Of a stretch of 64,000 nucleotides of DNA, positions 8,700 to 18,092 are shown one piece after another (position 1 is the first letter of the stretch; every line of letters begins with the position of its first letter). Below the pieces are notes generated by a model. The model was not told the origin of the DNA, searched no databases, and saw only the letters and a list, made by a program, of their open reading frames with translations. The translations under genes were made by a program, and so were the position numbers. Origin of the DNA: Aureococcus anophagefferens (lineage: Eukaryota; Sar; Pelagophyceae; Pelagomonadales; Pelagomonadaceae); NCBI RefSeq assembly GCF_000186865.1, contig NW_008705576.1:461256-525255 (forward strand), read 5' to 3'.

Positions 8700-9917
8700 T
8701 TACAACCCGCAGTACGTGAGGTAGAGCTGGAACAGGAAGGACAGGGGCACGGCGGCGGCGGCGTAGATGACGAGGAGCGCCTTCGCCTGCTTCGCCGCGA
8801 GCCGCGGCGCGTCGCGGAGCTGGTACATGACGACCGTGTTCTGCGCCGGCGGCATGGCGAACTGCGTCAAGAGGAAGAACCAGAGCAGCGGCCGCGCCTT
8901 CGCCGACGGGAAGAGGCCGACGGCCTCGAGGCCCGCGAGCGACGCGAAGCCGAGCGCCGGGATGACGGCGTATTTCAGGAGGCAGATGAGCGCGACGCGC
9001 CGCGGGAAGCCCGCGTCGGCGTCCTCCGCCGCGGGCCCGCCGGAGATCAGCGAGCCCGCGAGGACGAGCGACGCGGACGGCAGGTACGCGCCCGCGAAGC
9101 GCTCGAGCGCGCGGAACACCGTCGCCAGCGGCGCGCCGTCGCCGACGAGCAAGGTCGCGAGGGGCGTCGCCGCGACGCCCAGGGCCACGAGCGACGCGAG
9201 CACCGGCGGCGGCCGCGCGACGCGCGCGACGGCCTCGGCGAGCGACCGCTTCCCGCCGGCCGCGTCGCCGCCGTCGAGGATGCGGTTGCCGAGGGACCAG
9301 TACAAGGGCGTGAACCCCATGAGGTAGAACGACGTCGACGCGACGAGGCGCGGGTAGAGCGCCGGGTCCGCGTGGTTCCTGAACAGCGCGTCGAAGAAGA
9401 GCAGCGGCAGCACGCCCGGGTTGTTGAACGTGCCGGACAGGAGGAGCTGCTTCGCGCCGTCCTCGTCCGTCGGGTCGACGGCGACGGACGCGACGAGCCG
9501 CGACGCGACGTGCGCGACGACGATCTGCGCCGCGGCGAAGACGGGCATGAGCAAGAGCGTCGGTTCCAGGCCGTAGGTCGTCACGGTCTTGACGACGGAG
9601 CAGAAGAGGAAGCACGGCAGGAAGAGGTTGTAGATGACGCGCGCGAGCGCCGTGATCTGGTCCGGCGTGACGACGCCTTTTTTGACCGTGAGCGCGCCCA
9701 CGGCCGTCGTGACGACGAGTTGGCCGACGGCGCCGACGGCCGCGCGGAACACGACCGAGCCCGCGGCCGGCGCCGCGGCGCCGGCGCGCAGCCGGCAGAG
9801 CGACCGCTGCCGATTGGTCACGGAGCGCCGCTGCATGGGCGGCGCCAAGCGCGGCCGCGCGGGCTGGAACGCCGCGCTCGACGCGAGCACGGCAGCGGCG
9901 ACGACGAACCGCGCCAT
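8700..9917 (-). CDS. auxin-efflux-carrier (PIN/PILS)-like plastid membrane transporter
   Basis: The frame encodes 405 aa. The start VVAAAVLASSAAFQPARP is a signal peptide with AF motif, so plastid targeting is likely. About ten hydrophobic helices follow, split around a hydrophilic loop near residue 220. FNNPGVLPLLFF and QFAMPPAQNTVVMYQ correspond to the two conserved crossover motifs of the membrane-transport (PF03547) superfamily, which includes PIN and PILS proteins. Substrate is unknown; algal members need not move auxin. It converges with the small plastid protein (113-bp gap) and diverges from the next gene. Confidence 0.75.
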   Translation of the reverse strand: MARFVVAAAVLASSAAFQPARPRLAPPMQRRSVTNRQRSLCRLRAGAAAPAAGSVVFRAAVGAVGQLVVTTAVGALTVKKGVVTPDQITALARVIYNLFLPCFLFCSVVKTVTTYGLEPTLLLMPVFAAAQIVVAHVASRLVASVAVDPTDEDGAKQLLLSGTFNNPGVLPLLFFDALFRNHADPALYPRLVASTSFYLMGFTPLYWSLGNRILDGGDAAGGKRSLAEAVARVARPPPVLASLVALGVAATPLATLLVGDGAPLATVFRALERFAGAYLPSASLVLAGSLISGGPAAEDADAGFPRRVALICLLKYAVIPALGFASLAGLEAVGLFPSAKARPLLWFFLLTQFAMPPAQNTVVMYQLRDAPRLAAKQAKALLVIYAAAAVPLSFLFQLYLTYCGL

Positions 9918-10110
9918 GGTACCGCGGTGTCTCGCTATCCGGTGGAAGCCAGGCGGCGAGAAGCGCCGTCCAGCTGCGTCTTGATTGTCGGATGGTCGTC
10001 CGATCCGCAGCTATGCCCTCGCGTTGACGGAGCTCATGCTCCGACGGAGTGCTCCACTTGTAGGTTGAACTCAACGTTGCAGCTCTAAATCTTTCGAGGC
10101 CACTTCGTCC

Positions 10111-10824
10111 GTGATGGCCGCCCAAGCGCTCGAGCCTTGGTGCATCTGGCCCGGGGGGCACGGGCAGAGCGACGGCCGGGAGCCGGCGCCGGACGCCTCG
10201 GGCCTCCAGACCTCCCCCTGCCTCTGCTTCCCGATCGACCCGGCGCACGCGCTCCTCGGCGGCGCGCACCAGTGCCTGGGCCAGCCCGCGACGTTCGACC
10301 TCGGCTACGTGGGGCTCGAGCAGGCCCGGGTCTTGCGCGCGCAGCGCAACCGCAACCGCATGCTTGAGTGCCAGCTCGCCGCCGAGGACACGCTCGACGC
10401 GCTCCACAACCTCGCGAGCCAGCACTTCGTGCGGAGCTTGCCGCTCTTGATGTTCCAGCAGCAGATGGGCTACGGCATGTACCAGAACCTGCCGCCGGCG
10501 CCGGGGCCCGCGCCGGCGCCGGCGCCGGCCGCGGCGGCGCCGGGGCCCGCGCCGGCGAGCCGCGTCACGACGAGCGACGAGGACTACGCCGCCGCGGTCC
10601 ACGCGGCCGACGACGCGCGCGCGCTCGCGTCCGAGCCCGAGGTCGCCCAGAAGAAGGCCGCGTGCGAGCGCGCGGAAGCCAAGGCCGGCGAGGACTGCAC
10701 GCTCCGGAAGCTGCAGGCCTTTCTCTGCGACGACTACGACGACCGCCAGCTCTCCCTCGCCGGCGGCCTCACCGCCGTCGTGCTCTTCGTGCTCTTCCAG
10801 ATCTTCCTCCGGATCCAGCGCTGA
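10111..10824 (+). CDS. uncharacterised C-tail-anchored protein
   Basis: The frame encodes 237 aa. The N-terminal third is Cys/Trp/Gly-rich (EPWCIWPGGHG, CLCFPIDPAHALLGGAH), followed by a helical region (LEQARVLRAQRNRNRMLECQ), an Ala/Pro linker (about 125-150), an acidic Ala-rich helix, and a single C-terminal hydrophobic segment GGLTAVVLFVLFQIFLRI ending in QR. That suggests a tail-anchored membrane protein with a cytosolic domain. No family recognised. Confidence 0.55.
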   Translation: MMAAQALEPWCIWPGGHGQSDGREPAPDASGLQTSPCLCFPIDPAHALLGGAHQCLGQPATFDLGYVGLEQARVLRAQRNRNRMLECQLAAEDTLDALHNLASQHFVRSLPLLMFQQQMGYGMYQNLPPAPGPAPAPAPAAAAPGPAPASRVTTSDEDYAAAVHAADDARALASEPEVAQKKAACERAEAKAGEDCTLRKLQAFLCDDYDDRQLSLAGGLTAVVLFVLFQIFLRIQR

Positions 10825-10970
10825 GCACTCCGGCGAATCCTCCGCCTTCCCCCGGCCGGCCGCAGCGCGGCGCTCGCGCGCGTCTCGAGCCCTCCTCAAG
10901 TCCCTCCTCCGCGATTCCCGCCTTTCGTTGAAGTTTAAAACGAATTTTGTTGAACCTTTGTGGCAAAAAG

Positions 10971-11820
10971 ATGGCCTCCATCACAGTCGCGCTGCTCTGG
11001 GCGGCGTCCGCCGCTGCCTTCGCGCCGCCGCCGATCCCGCGACACCGCGCCGCAGCCCTACGCGCGACACCCTGCGATGCGGCCATGTACGACACCTACG
11101 ACGCGCTCGCCGAGCGCTGCGCCGCCCTCGTCGAAAACGCGTCGACCCCGGTCTGGGTCGGCATCGCCGGCGGTCCCGGCGCGGGCAAGTCCACGGTCGC
11201 CGCGGCCGTCGCGCAGCGCTGCGAGGCGCGGGGCGTCGCGGCCGTCGTGCTGCCCATGGACGGCTACCACTTCTCCAAGGCCGAGCTGCGGGCGCTCGAC
11301 CCGCCCGACGCGGCGGCCTACCTGCCCCGGCGCGGCGCGCCCTGGACCTTCGACGCCGAGCGCTTCAGTCGGGACGTTTCGGCGGCGCGCGCGACGAACG
11401 CGGCGACGTGGCCCACGTACTCGCGCGAGCTCAGCGACCCCGTGGCCAGGCGGCGCCGAGCTCGAGCCGAGGCACGCGCTCGTGCTCTGCGAGGGCAACT
11501 ACCTGCTGCTGGGCGGGCTGGAGGGCTCGGACGACCCAGCTGTCGCCGCCGAGGCGTCGCGCTGGCGGCCCGTCTTCGGCGCCTTCGACGAGACGTGGTT
11601 CGTGGCTCCCGAGAACGGCGTCGCCGCGCAGCGCGCGCGCCTCGTGCGGCGCCACCTCGAGACGTGGACCGACGAGAAGACGGCGGCGTGGGGCGCGGCG
11701 ACGGCGCTCGAGGGCGCCGAGAAGCGCACGGACGCGAACGACGTCCCCAACGCGGAGCTCATCGACGCGTGCCGCCCCTTCGCGGACCTCGCGGTGGTCT
11801 CCCTCGACGCGCCGCCGTAA
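10971..11820 (+). CDS. plastid-targeted P-loop kinase (uridine/pantothenate kinase-like), frameshifted
   Basis: Starts MASITVALLWAASAAAFAPPP, a signal peptide plus AF motif. GIAGGPGAGKST (about 58-69) is a Walker A, and LPMDGYHFSKAELRALD, RRGAPWTFDAERF, WPTYSRELSDPV and LVLCEGNYLLLGG follow the order seen in the YggC/YFH7-like branch of the PRK/pantothenate-kinase superfamily. The reading frame breaks at 11441-11450: one frame gives ...SRELSDPVA and the other resumes PGGAELEPRHALVLCEG, so one extra base is present (DPV-PGG expected). Stop is at 11820. Either an assembly error or a disabled allele; the spacing is otherwise intact. Substrate unknown. Confidence 0.7.
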
Positions 11821-12062
11821 TTTTCCTGCGGCGCGCACGCGTTGCTTGAGAGGCGTTTGGATCACCGTCCGAGTTCCGATGCGCGGCCGACAGCGGCGGC
11901 GAGCGCGGCGGCGAGCGCTCGAGCTCTCTCGCGTCGAGATCGTCGAGCGCTCTCCTCACCAATTTTGCCAGCACTCCGTCTCGCGCTGCGGCCGCGGGCG
12001 ACCGCGAGATCGCGCCTTCCGCGCTCCGCGGACCGCAGCTCGACGCGCTTAGAAAAGCCGCC

Positions 12063-12740
12063 ATGGCCGACGACGGGCTCAGCGACCGCGAGCGGCGGAA
12101 GCTCCAGGCCATGATGGCGCGGGAGGCGCAGGCGCAGGCCAAGGCCGCGCGGCGCGGCGGCGGCGGCGCGCGGCCGCGGGCCGCCCCCGCGCCCGACACC
12201 GCCGCGAGCGCGGCGCCCCCCAACGCGAGAAAGGGCCGCGGCGGCGGCGGTCCGCGCGACGGCGTCGACCGGCGGAAGCTGTCCGCTGAGCGAAACGCCG
12301 CGGACCTGCACGCGCGCCTCGACGCCGCGAGCGCGGCGGACCTCGCCGTCCTGAACGCCGGCGACCCGGGCGTGGTCACGATCTTTAGCCTGGACGGGTA
12401 CGCGGCCTACGCGCGGTGGAAGGACCGCGAGCTCGAGGCCATGGACGACCGCGTGAACGCAAACAGCCTCGACGCGCTCGAGGCGCGCGCGCGCGGCGAC
12501 GCCATGAACCGCGCGGCGCGCCGCGAGGCCGCGAGCGCGCCGCCGGCGCCGCCGGCGGAGGCGCCGCGGCCGCGGAAGCGCGCGAAGCGGGCGCCGAAGC
12601 GGCGACAGGCGCCGCCGGAGGCGCCGCTCCCGGAGACGCCGCGGTCCAACGAGGCGACGGCGTCCTCGGGCGCGGACAGCGACGACTCCGACGACGTTCC
12701 CCTGACCCACCTCGCGCGGAGGACCGCCGTGGACCTCTAA
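12063..12740 (+). CDS. uncharacterised basic, low-complexity protein
   Basis: The frame encodes 225 aa. It starts with a charged helix (LSDRERRKLQAMMAREAQAQ), then Gly/Pro/Ala-rich linkers around a conserved-looking core (RNAADLHARLDAASAADLAVL, FSLDGYAAYARWKDRELEAM), then a basic segment with a nuclear-localisation-like RPRKRAKRAPKRRQ and an acidic Ser/Asp tail (SGADSDDSDDVP). Probably nuclear. No family recognised. Its stop is 3 bp from the convergent neighbour's stop. Confidence 0.55.
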   Translation: MADDGLSDRERRKLQAMMAREAQAQAKAARRGGGGARPRAAPAPDTAASAAPPNARKGRGGGGPRDGVDRRKLSAERNAADLHARLDAASAADLAVLNAGDPGVVTIFSLDGYAAYARWKDRELEAMDDRVNANSLDALEARARGDAMNRAARREAASAPPAPPAEAPRPRKRAKRAPKRRQAPPEAPLPETPRSNEATASSGADSDDSDDVPLTHLARRTAVDL

Positions 12741-12743
12741 GTT

Positions 12744-14039
12744 CTACATCGCGAGCGGGCCGTGGTGCCGCTCGTGCCACCGCGAGTACTCTTCCACCGC
12801 GCGACGAATGCCCTCGCTCGAGAGGTCGGGTCCGCCGCCCGTTCTCTCGGCGCCGATCGCCGCGAGGTCGACGGCGTCCTCGGCGACCTCCGCCTCGTGC
12901 ACGAGCACGCGGCGGCAGAGCTGGAGGTTCGTCGCCACGGCGCGTCGGAACCGCAAAAACTCGTCGGGCTCGAAGAACTCGCCGGGCCCGTGGACCTTGA
13001 GCTTCTCCGCGGCCTCGAGGTGGGGGAGCCCGAGACCCGCCTGGTTGGACGTCAGGTAGGCCAGCCCGAGCTTGCAGCGCGCGTAGCTCTCGCCCTGCGC
13101 CGTCTCCGCGACGCGGAGCGCGGCCGTCGAGGACGCGATCGCGCCGCGGAAATCTCGTAAATCGATCTGCGCCGTCGTCGCCTCGCAGTAGGCCTGCACC
13201 ATGAACTCGTTGCCCAGGCCGAGCTTGCCGTACATGGTCGCCTGTCTCATCGCCGCGGCGGCGTACGCCTCCATCTCCCCGAGGTTCCGGAACGCGGCCT
13301 TGGTAACGTCCATGACGACCTGCGCGACCTTGACCGCCCACGCGTCGCCGCGCCGCTCGGAGAAGAGCTCGGCCTTGGCCACGTAGCCGAGCGCCTCCCG
13401 GTACGCGCCCCGGGACTCGAGCGTGCACGCGTACAGCGCCATGCTCTCGAAGACGTGCGCTTCGACCTGGCGAAGCAAATGCGATGCGAAGTCCTCCTCC
13501 AGCCCCGGGTAGGTCCGCCGGAACGCGGCGATCTCGCGGAGTATGCGCTCAAGGTTCGCCTGCGCGAGCTCGAGGGCCGCGAGCGACCCGCGGTCCGCGT
13601 TCTGCATCGCCTCCAGGCGCCGGCAGTCCGCGAGGAGCTCGGCGCTCATCGTGTAGGTGACTTCCCGGACCGGCTCCGCGGGCTTCTTCTTCTTCTTCTT
13701 CTTCTTCTTCTTCTTCTTCTTCTTCTGCTGCAGCAGCGCGTCCACCTCGGAGGAGGAGATGGACTCACCGTCGTCGCTGAAGGACGCAGCAAAGGCCGCG
13801 TCCATCTCCTTCAAATCTTCCATCATCTTCTCGTGCTGCATCTCGAGGTATTCGGCCTCACCTTCCTCGAGATCACCACACACATTATCATCCGCCACCT
13901 CGCCGATCTCCGAGTCCTCCTCGCTGTCGAACGGGTTCGTTCGCCGTCTCGCCGCCTTGATCTCCTTCGAGTCCTCCTCGCTGAGGAAGTCAGCCATGGG
14001 ATGATCGTCCAGCGCGGCGTCGAGCGGGATGCGCTCCAT
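12744..14039 (-). CDS. acidic/poly-lysine protein with TPR-like helical domain
   Basis: The frame encodes 431 aa from Met at 14039 (MERIPLDAALDDHPMADF). An acidic N-terminal region (SEEDS, NPFDSEEDSEIGEVADD) is followed by a run of 14 lysines encoded by an (AAG)n microsatellite. Then come paired helices resembling tetratricopeptide units (ESMALYACTLESRGAYREAL, AAMRQATMYGKLGLGNEF, ARCKLGLAYLTSNQAGLG). A protein-interaction scaffold is likely. The frame stays open further upstream to 14501 but that part overlaps the divergent RPN5 gene and is rejected. The promoter region shared with RPN5 is 159 bp. Confidence 0.65.
   Translation of the reverse strand: MERIPLDAALDDHPMADFLSEEDSKEIKAARRRTNPFDSEEDSEIGEVADDNVCGDLEEGEAEYLEMQHEKMMEDLKEMDAAFAASFSDDGESISSSEVDALLQQKKKKKKKKKKKKKKPAEPVREVTYTMSAELLADCRRLEAMQNADRGSLAALELAQANLERILREIAAFRRTYPGLEEDFASHLLRQVEAHVFESMALYACTLESRGAYREALGYVAKAELFSERRGDAWAVKVAQVVMDVTKAAFRNLGEMEAYAAAAMRQATMYGKLGLGNEFMVQAYCEATTAQIDLRDFRGAIASSTAALRVAETAQGESYARCKLGLAYLTSNQAGLGLPHLEAAEKLKVHGPGEFFEPDEFLRFRRAVATNLQLCRRVLVHEAEVAEDAVDLAAIGAERTGGGPDLSSEGIRRAVEEYSRWHERHHGPLAM
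13683..13725. repeat. (CTT)n microsatellite coding for poly-lysine
   Basis: About 14 tandem CTT units on the plus strand read as AAG on the minus-strand gene, giving 14 consecutive lysines after DALLQQ. Length polymorphism would change the protein without shifting frame. Confidence 0.9.
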
Positions 14040-14198
14040 CCGCTTCAGCTCAGCCAGCCGCCCATTGCCACAGCCGTCAACTTTGCCCGGCCGCCAGGGA
14101 ATCGCGGTCGAGCTGCGCGCGCGCAGTGGAGGGTGTGTCCGGCGGCTGAAGCGCTCGCGAACGCGCCACCGACCGGGGCCCGTCGCGCGCTTCGCACC

Positions 14199-15626
14199 AT
14201 GTCGATCCGCGACAAGGAGAAGGTGGACCAGATGCCCTGGGCGAAGGAGCGCATCGCCGAGGCGCAGGCGGCGCTCGACGCGACGGGCAACCTCGAGGAC
14301 CCCGCGGTCATCGAGGCGCTCCTCAACGTGGAGAAGAAGTGCCGCCTGTCGAACGACAGCATCGCGACGAAGCTCGTCGCGGCGACGATCCTCCAGATGT
14401 GCCGCGCGAAGCGGGCCTGGGCGACGCACATCGCGCGGACCCGCGCCCGTCCCGCCGCGCGCGCGCGCGCGCGCCGACTCGAAGACCCCCCGCAGGCGCA
14501 CTGCACGCTCCTCGCGAAGCGGCGGTCCCAGTCCAAGGCGGCCATCGGCGGCATCGTCGCCGAGGGCCTGGCCGTGCTCGAGGCCGAGCCCGCGGAGATG
14601 ACGGACCTCGCGGACCGCGAGGCGCTGCTCAAGGCGCTCTGCGAGATCACGGACGGCAAGATGTACTGCGAGGGCGAGCGGGCGAAGCTGACGCGCATGC
14701 TAAGCGCGCTGAAGGAGGCCGCGGGCGCCGTCGGCGAGGCGGCCGACATCCTCCAGGGCGTGAACGTCGAGACGTACGGGTCCCTGTCGAAGCGGGAGAA
14801 GGTGGACTACATCCTCGACCAGGTGCGCCTCATGCTGGCCAAGGGCGACCGCGTGCGCGCCTACATCCTGTCCAAGAAGGTCCAGCGGAAGACGCTCCTC
14901 GAGGACGATTTGCAGGACCTCAAGGTCCGCTTCTACAAGCTCATGGTCGAGTACCACGTCCTCGAGGACGAGCCCTTCGAGCTCGCCCAGGACTTCTTCG
15001 CCATCTTCTCCACGAAGTGCGTGCTCGACGACGAGGCCGCGTGGCGCGACGCGCTGTCGTCGACGGCCATCTTCCTCGCGCTGAGCGACCACGCGCCGGG
15101 CGTGTCCGACATGATGCACCGCGTGCTCGCCGACGCCGCCGCCGCGCCGAAGCTCGACGCGCTGCCGACGTCCAAGGCGCTGCTCGCGCTCTTCACGACG
15201 GACGAGATCATCGCCTACCCGATGCCGGACCACCAGGCCGCCGTCGAGGACCACCCGTGCCTGAAGACGGCGGGCGACGACGTCCACCTGCGCTGGAAGA
15301 AGACCCTCCACACGCGCGTCGTCCAGCACAACGTCCGCGTCGTCGCCAAGTACTACCGCCAGATCTCCGTCGCGCGCCTCGCGAACCTCCTCGGCCTCTC
15401 CGAGGACGAGGCCGAGCGCCACGTGTCCCACATGGTGTCGTCCAACGGCCTCTACTGCAAGATCGACCGCCCGGCGGGCATCGCCCAGTTCCACAAGCCC
15501 AAGCCCCCGGACGAGGTCCTCCAGGACTGGGCCGGCGACATCTCCAAGATGCTCAACCTCGTCGAGATGACGTGCCACCTCATCAACAAGGAGTCCATGC
15601 TCCACAAGGACGTCCTCGGCCTCTAG
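14199..15626 (+). CDS. RPN5: 26S proteasome regulatory subunit RPN5 (PSMD12)
   Basis: The PCI-domain lid subunit. It is colinear with PSMD12: NVEKKCRLSNDS, LLAKRRSQSKAAIGG, EGERAKLTRMLSALKE, ILQGVNVETYGSLSKREKVD, CVLDDEAAWRDAL, LHTRVVQHNVRVVAKYYRQI and the winged-helix IDRPAGIAQFHKPKPP, ending ...HLINKESMLHKDV. A 63-bp stretch (14433-14495) reads as unlike-family Arg/Ala/Pro sequence and is bounded by GC and AG. Removing it gives WATHIAHCTLLAKRR, matching family spacing, and a 454-aa product, almost the length of the human protein. I therefore infer exons 14199-14432 and 14496-15626. It acts in the nucleus and cytoplasm in the proteasome lid. Confidence 0.9.
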   Translation: MSIRDKEKVDQMPWAKERIAEAQAALDATGNLEDPAVIEALLNVEKKCRLSNDSIATKLVAATILQMCRAKRAWATHIARTRARPAARARARRLEDPPQAHCTLLAKRRSQSKAAIGGIVAEGLAVLEAEPAEMTDLADREALLKALCEITDGKMYCEGERAKLTRMLSALKEAAGAVGEAADILQGVNVETYGSLSKREKVDYILDQVRLMLAKGDRVRAYILSKKVQRKTLLEDDLQDLKVRFYKLMVEYHVLEDEPFELAQDFFAIFSTKCVLDDEAAWRDALSSTAIFLALSDHAPGVSDMMHRVLADAAAAPKLDALPTSKALLALFTTDEIIAYPMPDHQAAVEDHPCLKTAGDDVHLRWKKTLHTRVVQHNVRVVAKYYRQISVARLANLLGLSEDEAERHVSHMVSSNGLYCKIDRPAGIAQFHKPKPPDEVLQDWAGDISKMLNLVEMTCHLINKESMLHKDVLGL

Positions 15627-15756
15627 GGGCGGGGGGCAGGGGAGTCTAAAGGGCGCTTTGGTCGCACGGCAACTTTGAGGCATCGTGAAGCATGCTCAGG
15701 CTCCTCTCAAGCTCTTGATCGAGAGCGCACCGATGCTCAAGCACTACCACCAAAGC

Positions 15757-16465
15757 ATGATCGTCGCCTTCCTCCTTGCCTTGGCCGCCCTGGCCGACGC
15801 GCAGGAGTGCTCGGAGAAAACTGCCATCGATGGCCGCGAGTACGCGCAGTGGATCGTCAGCGGCGGCGCCAAGCAGCTCCTCACGGGCGGCGGCCAGCGT
15901 CCTGCGGCTGTGGCGGTTTTCGAGAGATTTCGGAATGGAAAACTTTGAATATTTGTTACCGACGTGCTCGGTAGGCGGCGGCACGCGCTACAAGTACGGC
16001 GTGGCCAAGGTCTACGCGGTGGGATTGTACGTCGACGAGGCCTCCGTGGCCGGCGCGCTCAAGGCCTACGCCGACGTCGACGGCAAGGCCCTCGCCAAGG
16101 ACGCGTCGTTCTACGCCGCGGTGGCGAAGGTTCCCGTCACCCTGCTCCTCAACTTCCACCGCTCCGTCGACGGCGCGACGATCGCGGGCGCGTTGAAGGA
16201 CAGCCTCGCGAAGAAGCTCGACGCGGCGACGCTGGCGAGCTTCGAGGCGAGCCTGACCGGGGTGCTGAAGGACGGCGTCAAGCCCGACACGAAGCTCTAC
16301 TTCGCGTGCGGCGGCGGCGACCTCGGCATCGGCCTCGGCGCGCCGGACGTCCAGGCGACGGCGCCCGGCGCCGCCTGCGGCGCGCTCATGGACGTCTACT
16401 ACGGCGCGTCGCCCGTCTCCGCGCAGGCCAAGGAGGGCATGGCCCTCGGCTTCGCGAAGCTGTAG
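15757..16465 (+). CDS. secreted/organellar chalcone-isomerase-like protein
   Basis: Exons 15757-15898 and 15975-16465 give 210 aa. MIVAFLLALAALADAQE is a signal peptide. GGTRYKYGVAKVYAVGLYVD, KVPVTLLLNFHRSVDG and the later strands match the chalcone-isomerase-like fold. Family members include fatty-acid-binding proteins as well as true isomerases, and the catalytic set cannot be assigned here. The two frames are joined by a 76-bp GT-AG intron (15899-15974, acceptor ctcggtag), phase 1. Met at 15685 would extend the N-terminus by 24 residues but weaken the signal peptide. Confidence 0.75.
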
Positions 16466-16850
16466 GCTCGAGGGCCGCGGTAACCATGAAGTTTATCCGG
16501 GGAGACCTCGGGGGCGACGTCGTCCTGGCGCGGCCGCTCGCGCGACTCCACGCGCGACAGCGCGACAGCGCTGCGTGCCGTGCGAACATAAGAATCAGAG
16601 CGACCTTGGTGAGAGAGCATTGAAGTACACCTTGAAGTCTCCTTGCGGGCAAAAGACCTCAAAAGGCGTCTCAAAGAGGCAAAGAGGCGTCAAAAGTCGC
16701 CAAACATTGGCCGTGGCAAAACCTTTGAGCCCGCATATCCGCACGGGTGTCGCGCGCGAGAAACGCGCGCCTCACGACGCCCAGCGGCTCCCCCCTCCTA
16801 TCGACGCCCGTCTCTCGGCGCAGATCGCATCAAGGGGGGCTTGATCGCAC
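16466..16850. other. 385-bp intergenic region
   Basis: It holds the 3' end of the chalcone-isomerase-like gene and the promoter of the next plus-strand gene. A purine-rich patch with imperfect repeats of aaagaggc/aaaaggcgtc lies at 16650-16700. No coding or RNA gene seen. Confidence 0.5.
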
Positions 16851-17750
16851 ATGGCCGTGACCCAAGAGCAGGTCGACCCTGGGGACTACTGGGCCGAGGC
16901 CTGGATGGACGCCGTCGTCGCCGGCGAGCCCTGGTGGCTCCGCGCGTCCATGAAGTGCAAGCTCTGGTGGGAGCAGGTCGAGGCCTTCCTCGCCTGGTTC
17001 ATGGTCAAGCACGGCGCGCCGGCGGCGCGCGAACTTGGTGCCGCTGTGCAAGGCCTCCTCAAGGCCGTCGACGACGCGTCCGCGCCCCTCGCCGATCGCC
17101 TCGAGGCCGGCGCGGGCGGCCGCTTCTGCCTCGCGGCGCTCGCCTTCTGGTGCGTCGCGCCGACGGCGCGCTACCGCGCGAACGAGACCGAGGCGTTGGC
17201 GCTCGTGCTCTGGCTCTGGGCGCGGCGCGGCGCGGCCGTCGACGCGGGCCTGGCCAGGGCCGCCCTCGCCGAGGCGCGCGCGCTCCGCCGCATCGCGGAC
17301 CTCGCCTTCGACGGCGTCGCCGGCGACAAGAAGACGCGCGCGCTCCGCCTCGTGTCCCACGCGGCCAAAGACCTCAACGCGTCGCTGCTCGTCGGCGCGG
17401 CGCCGGGCCCGCTGCCGCTCCGGGGCCTCCACGCCTACGTGGGCCACGTCGCGGAGGCCGGCGCGATCCTCGCCGCCGCCGAGTCCGCGGAGGCCGCCGC
17501 GGCCGAGCGCGAGGCGCTGCTCCTCGACTCGTTAGCGCCGCCGCGCCGCGTCGCGCTCGTCGCCGCGCTCGTCGCGGCGACGCTGGTGGTGGACGTGGTG
17601 GGGTCCTATCCGAAGCTTGCGGCGGTGCTCGCCGCGGCCCTCGCGATCGTCGCCGACGCGCTCCACGGCCCGGGGCCCGCGAGGGACCGCGCGGCCCGCG
17701 AGAACGGCCTCCTCGTCGACGACCTCGACGGCTACCTCCGCGCCCACTAA
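16851..17750 (+). CDS. uncharacterised helical protein with C-terminal membrane segments
   Basis: The frame encodes 299 aa. The N-terminus is Trp-rich (DYWAEAWMDAVVAGEPWWLR, CKLWWEQVEAFLAWFMVKHG), the centre is Ala/Arg-rich helical, and two hydrophobic stretches follow near the end (VALVAALVAATLVVDVVGSY, LAAVLAAALAIVADALHG). The tail ENGLLVDDLDGYLRAH is hydrophilic. A membrane-associated protein of unknown role; codon third positions are strongly G/C, supporting a real gene. Confidence 0.55.
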   Translation: MAVTQEQVDPGDYWAEAWMDAVVAGEPWWLRASMKCKLWWEQVEAFLAWFMVKHGAPAARELGAAVQGLLKAVDDASAPLADRLEAGAGGRFCLAALAFWCVAPTARYRANETEALALVLWLWARRGAAVDAGLARAALAEARALRRIADLAFDGVAGDKKTRALRLVSHAAKDLNASLLVGAAPGPLPLRGLHAYVGHVAEAGAILAAAESAEAAAAEREALLLDSLAPPRRVALVAALVAATLVVDVVGSYPKLAAVLAAALAIVADALHGPGPARDRAARENGLLVDDLDGYLRAH

Positions 17751-18092
17751 GATTGTCGCCCTGTGTCGCCCTCTCTCGCATGAGGCGAGTTACCTCGCGG
17801 GACCACTAGCCGCTGTGGAGTTTGCACTTGGAGTACGCGCTGGTGTCGCCGCCCGCGAGGAAGGGACTGCCGCAGACGAGCTCGATCCTCTCCCTAGCCA
17901 GACGGAGACCTCCGACGCCTCGTCTGAGCCGTAGGTTTAGTCGAGGTTGAGCCCTTTCGACGCCAGGCGGCGAGGCGTGCGGCGCTCGGCGCCGGGCACG
18001 TTCTCAGGTGCAACCAAAGTTGTCGCCGGTTTGCAAGTGGGCCAACCGGATCGCGCAGCTGCGGCCAGAACCGACGCGCGCACGCCTCCTTT
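17751..18092. other. 342-bp intergenic region
   Basis: Between two plus-strand genes. Nothing recognisable; short open frames here lack the strong G/C third-position bias of genuine exons. Confidence 0.45.
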
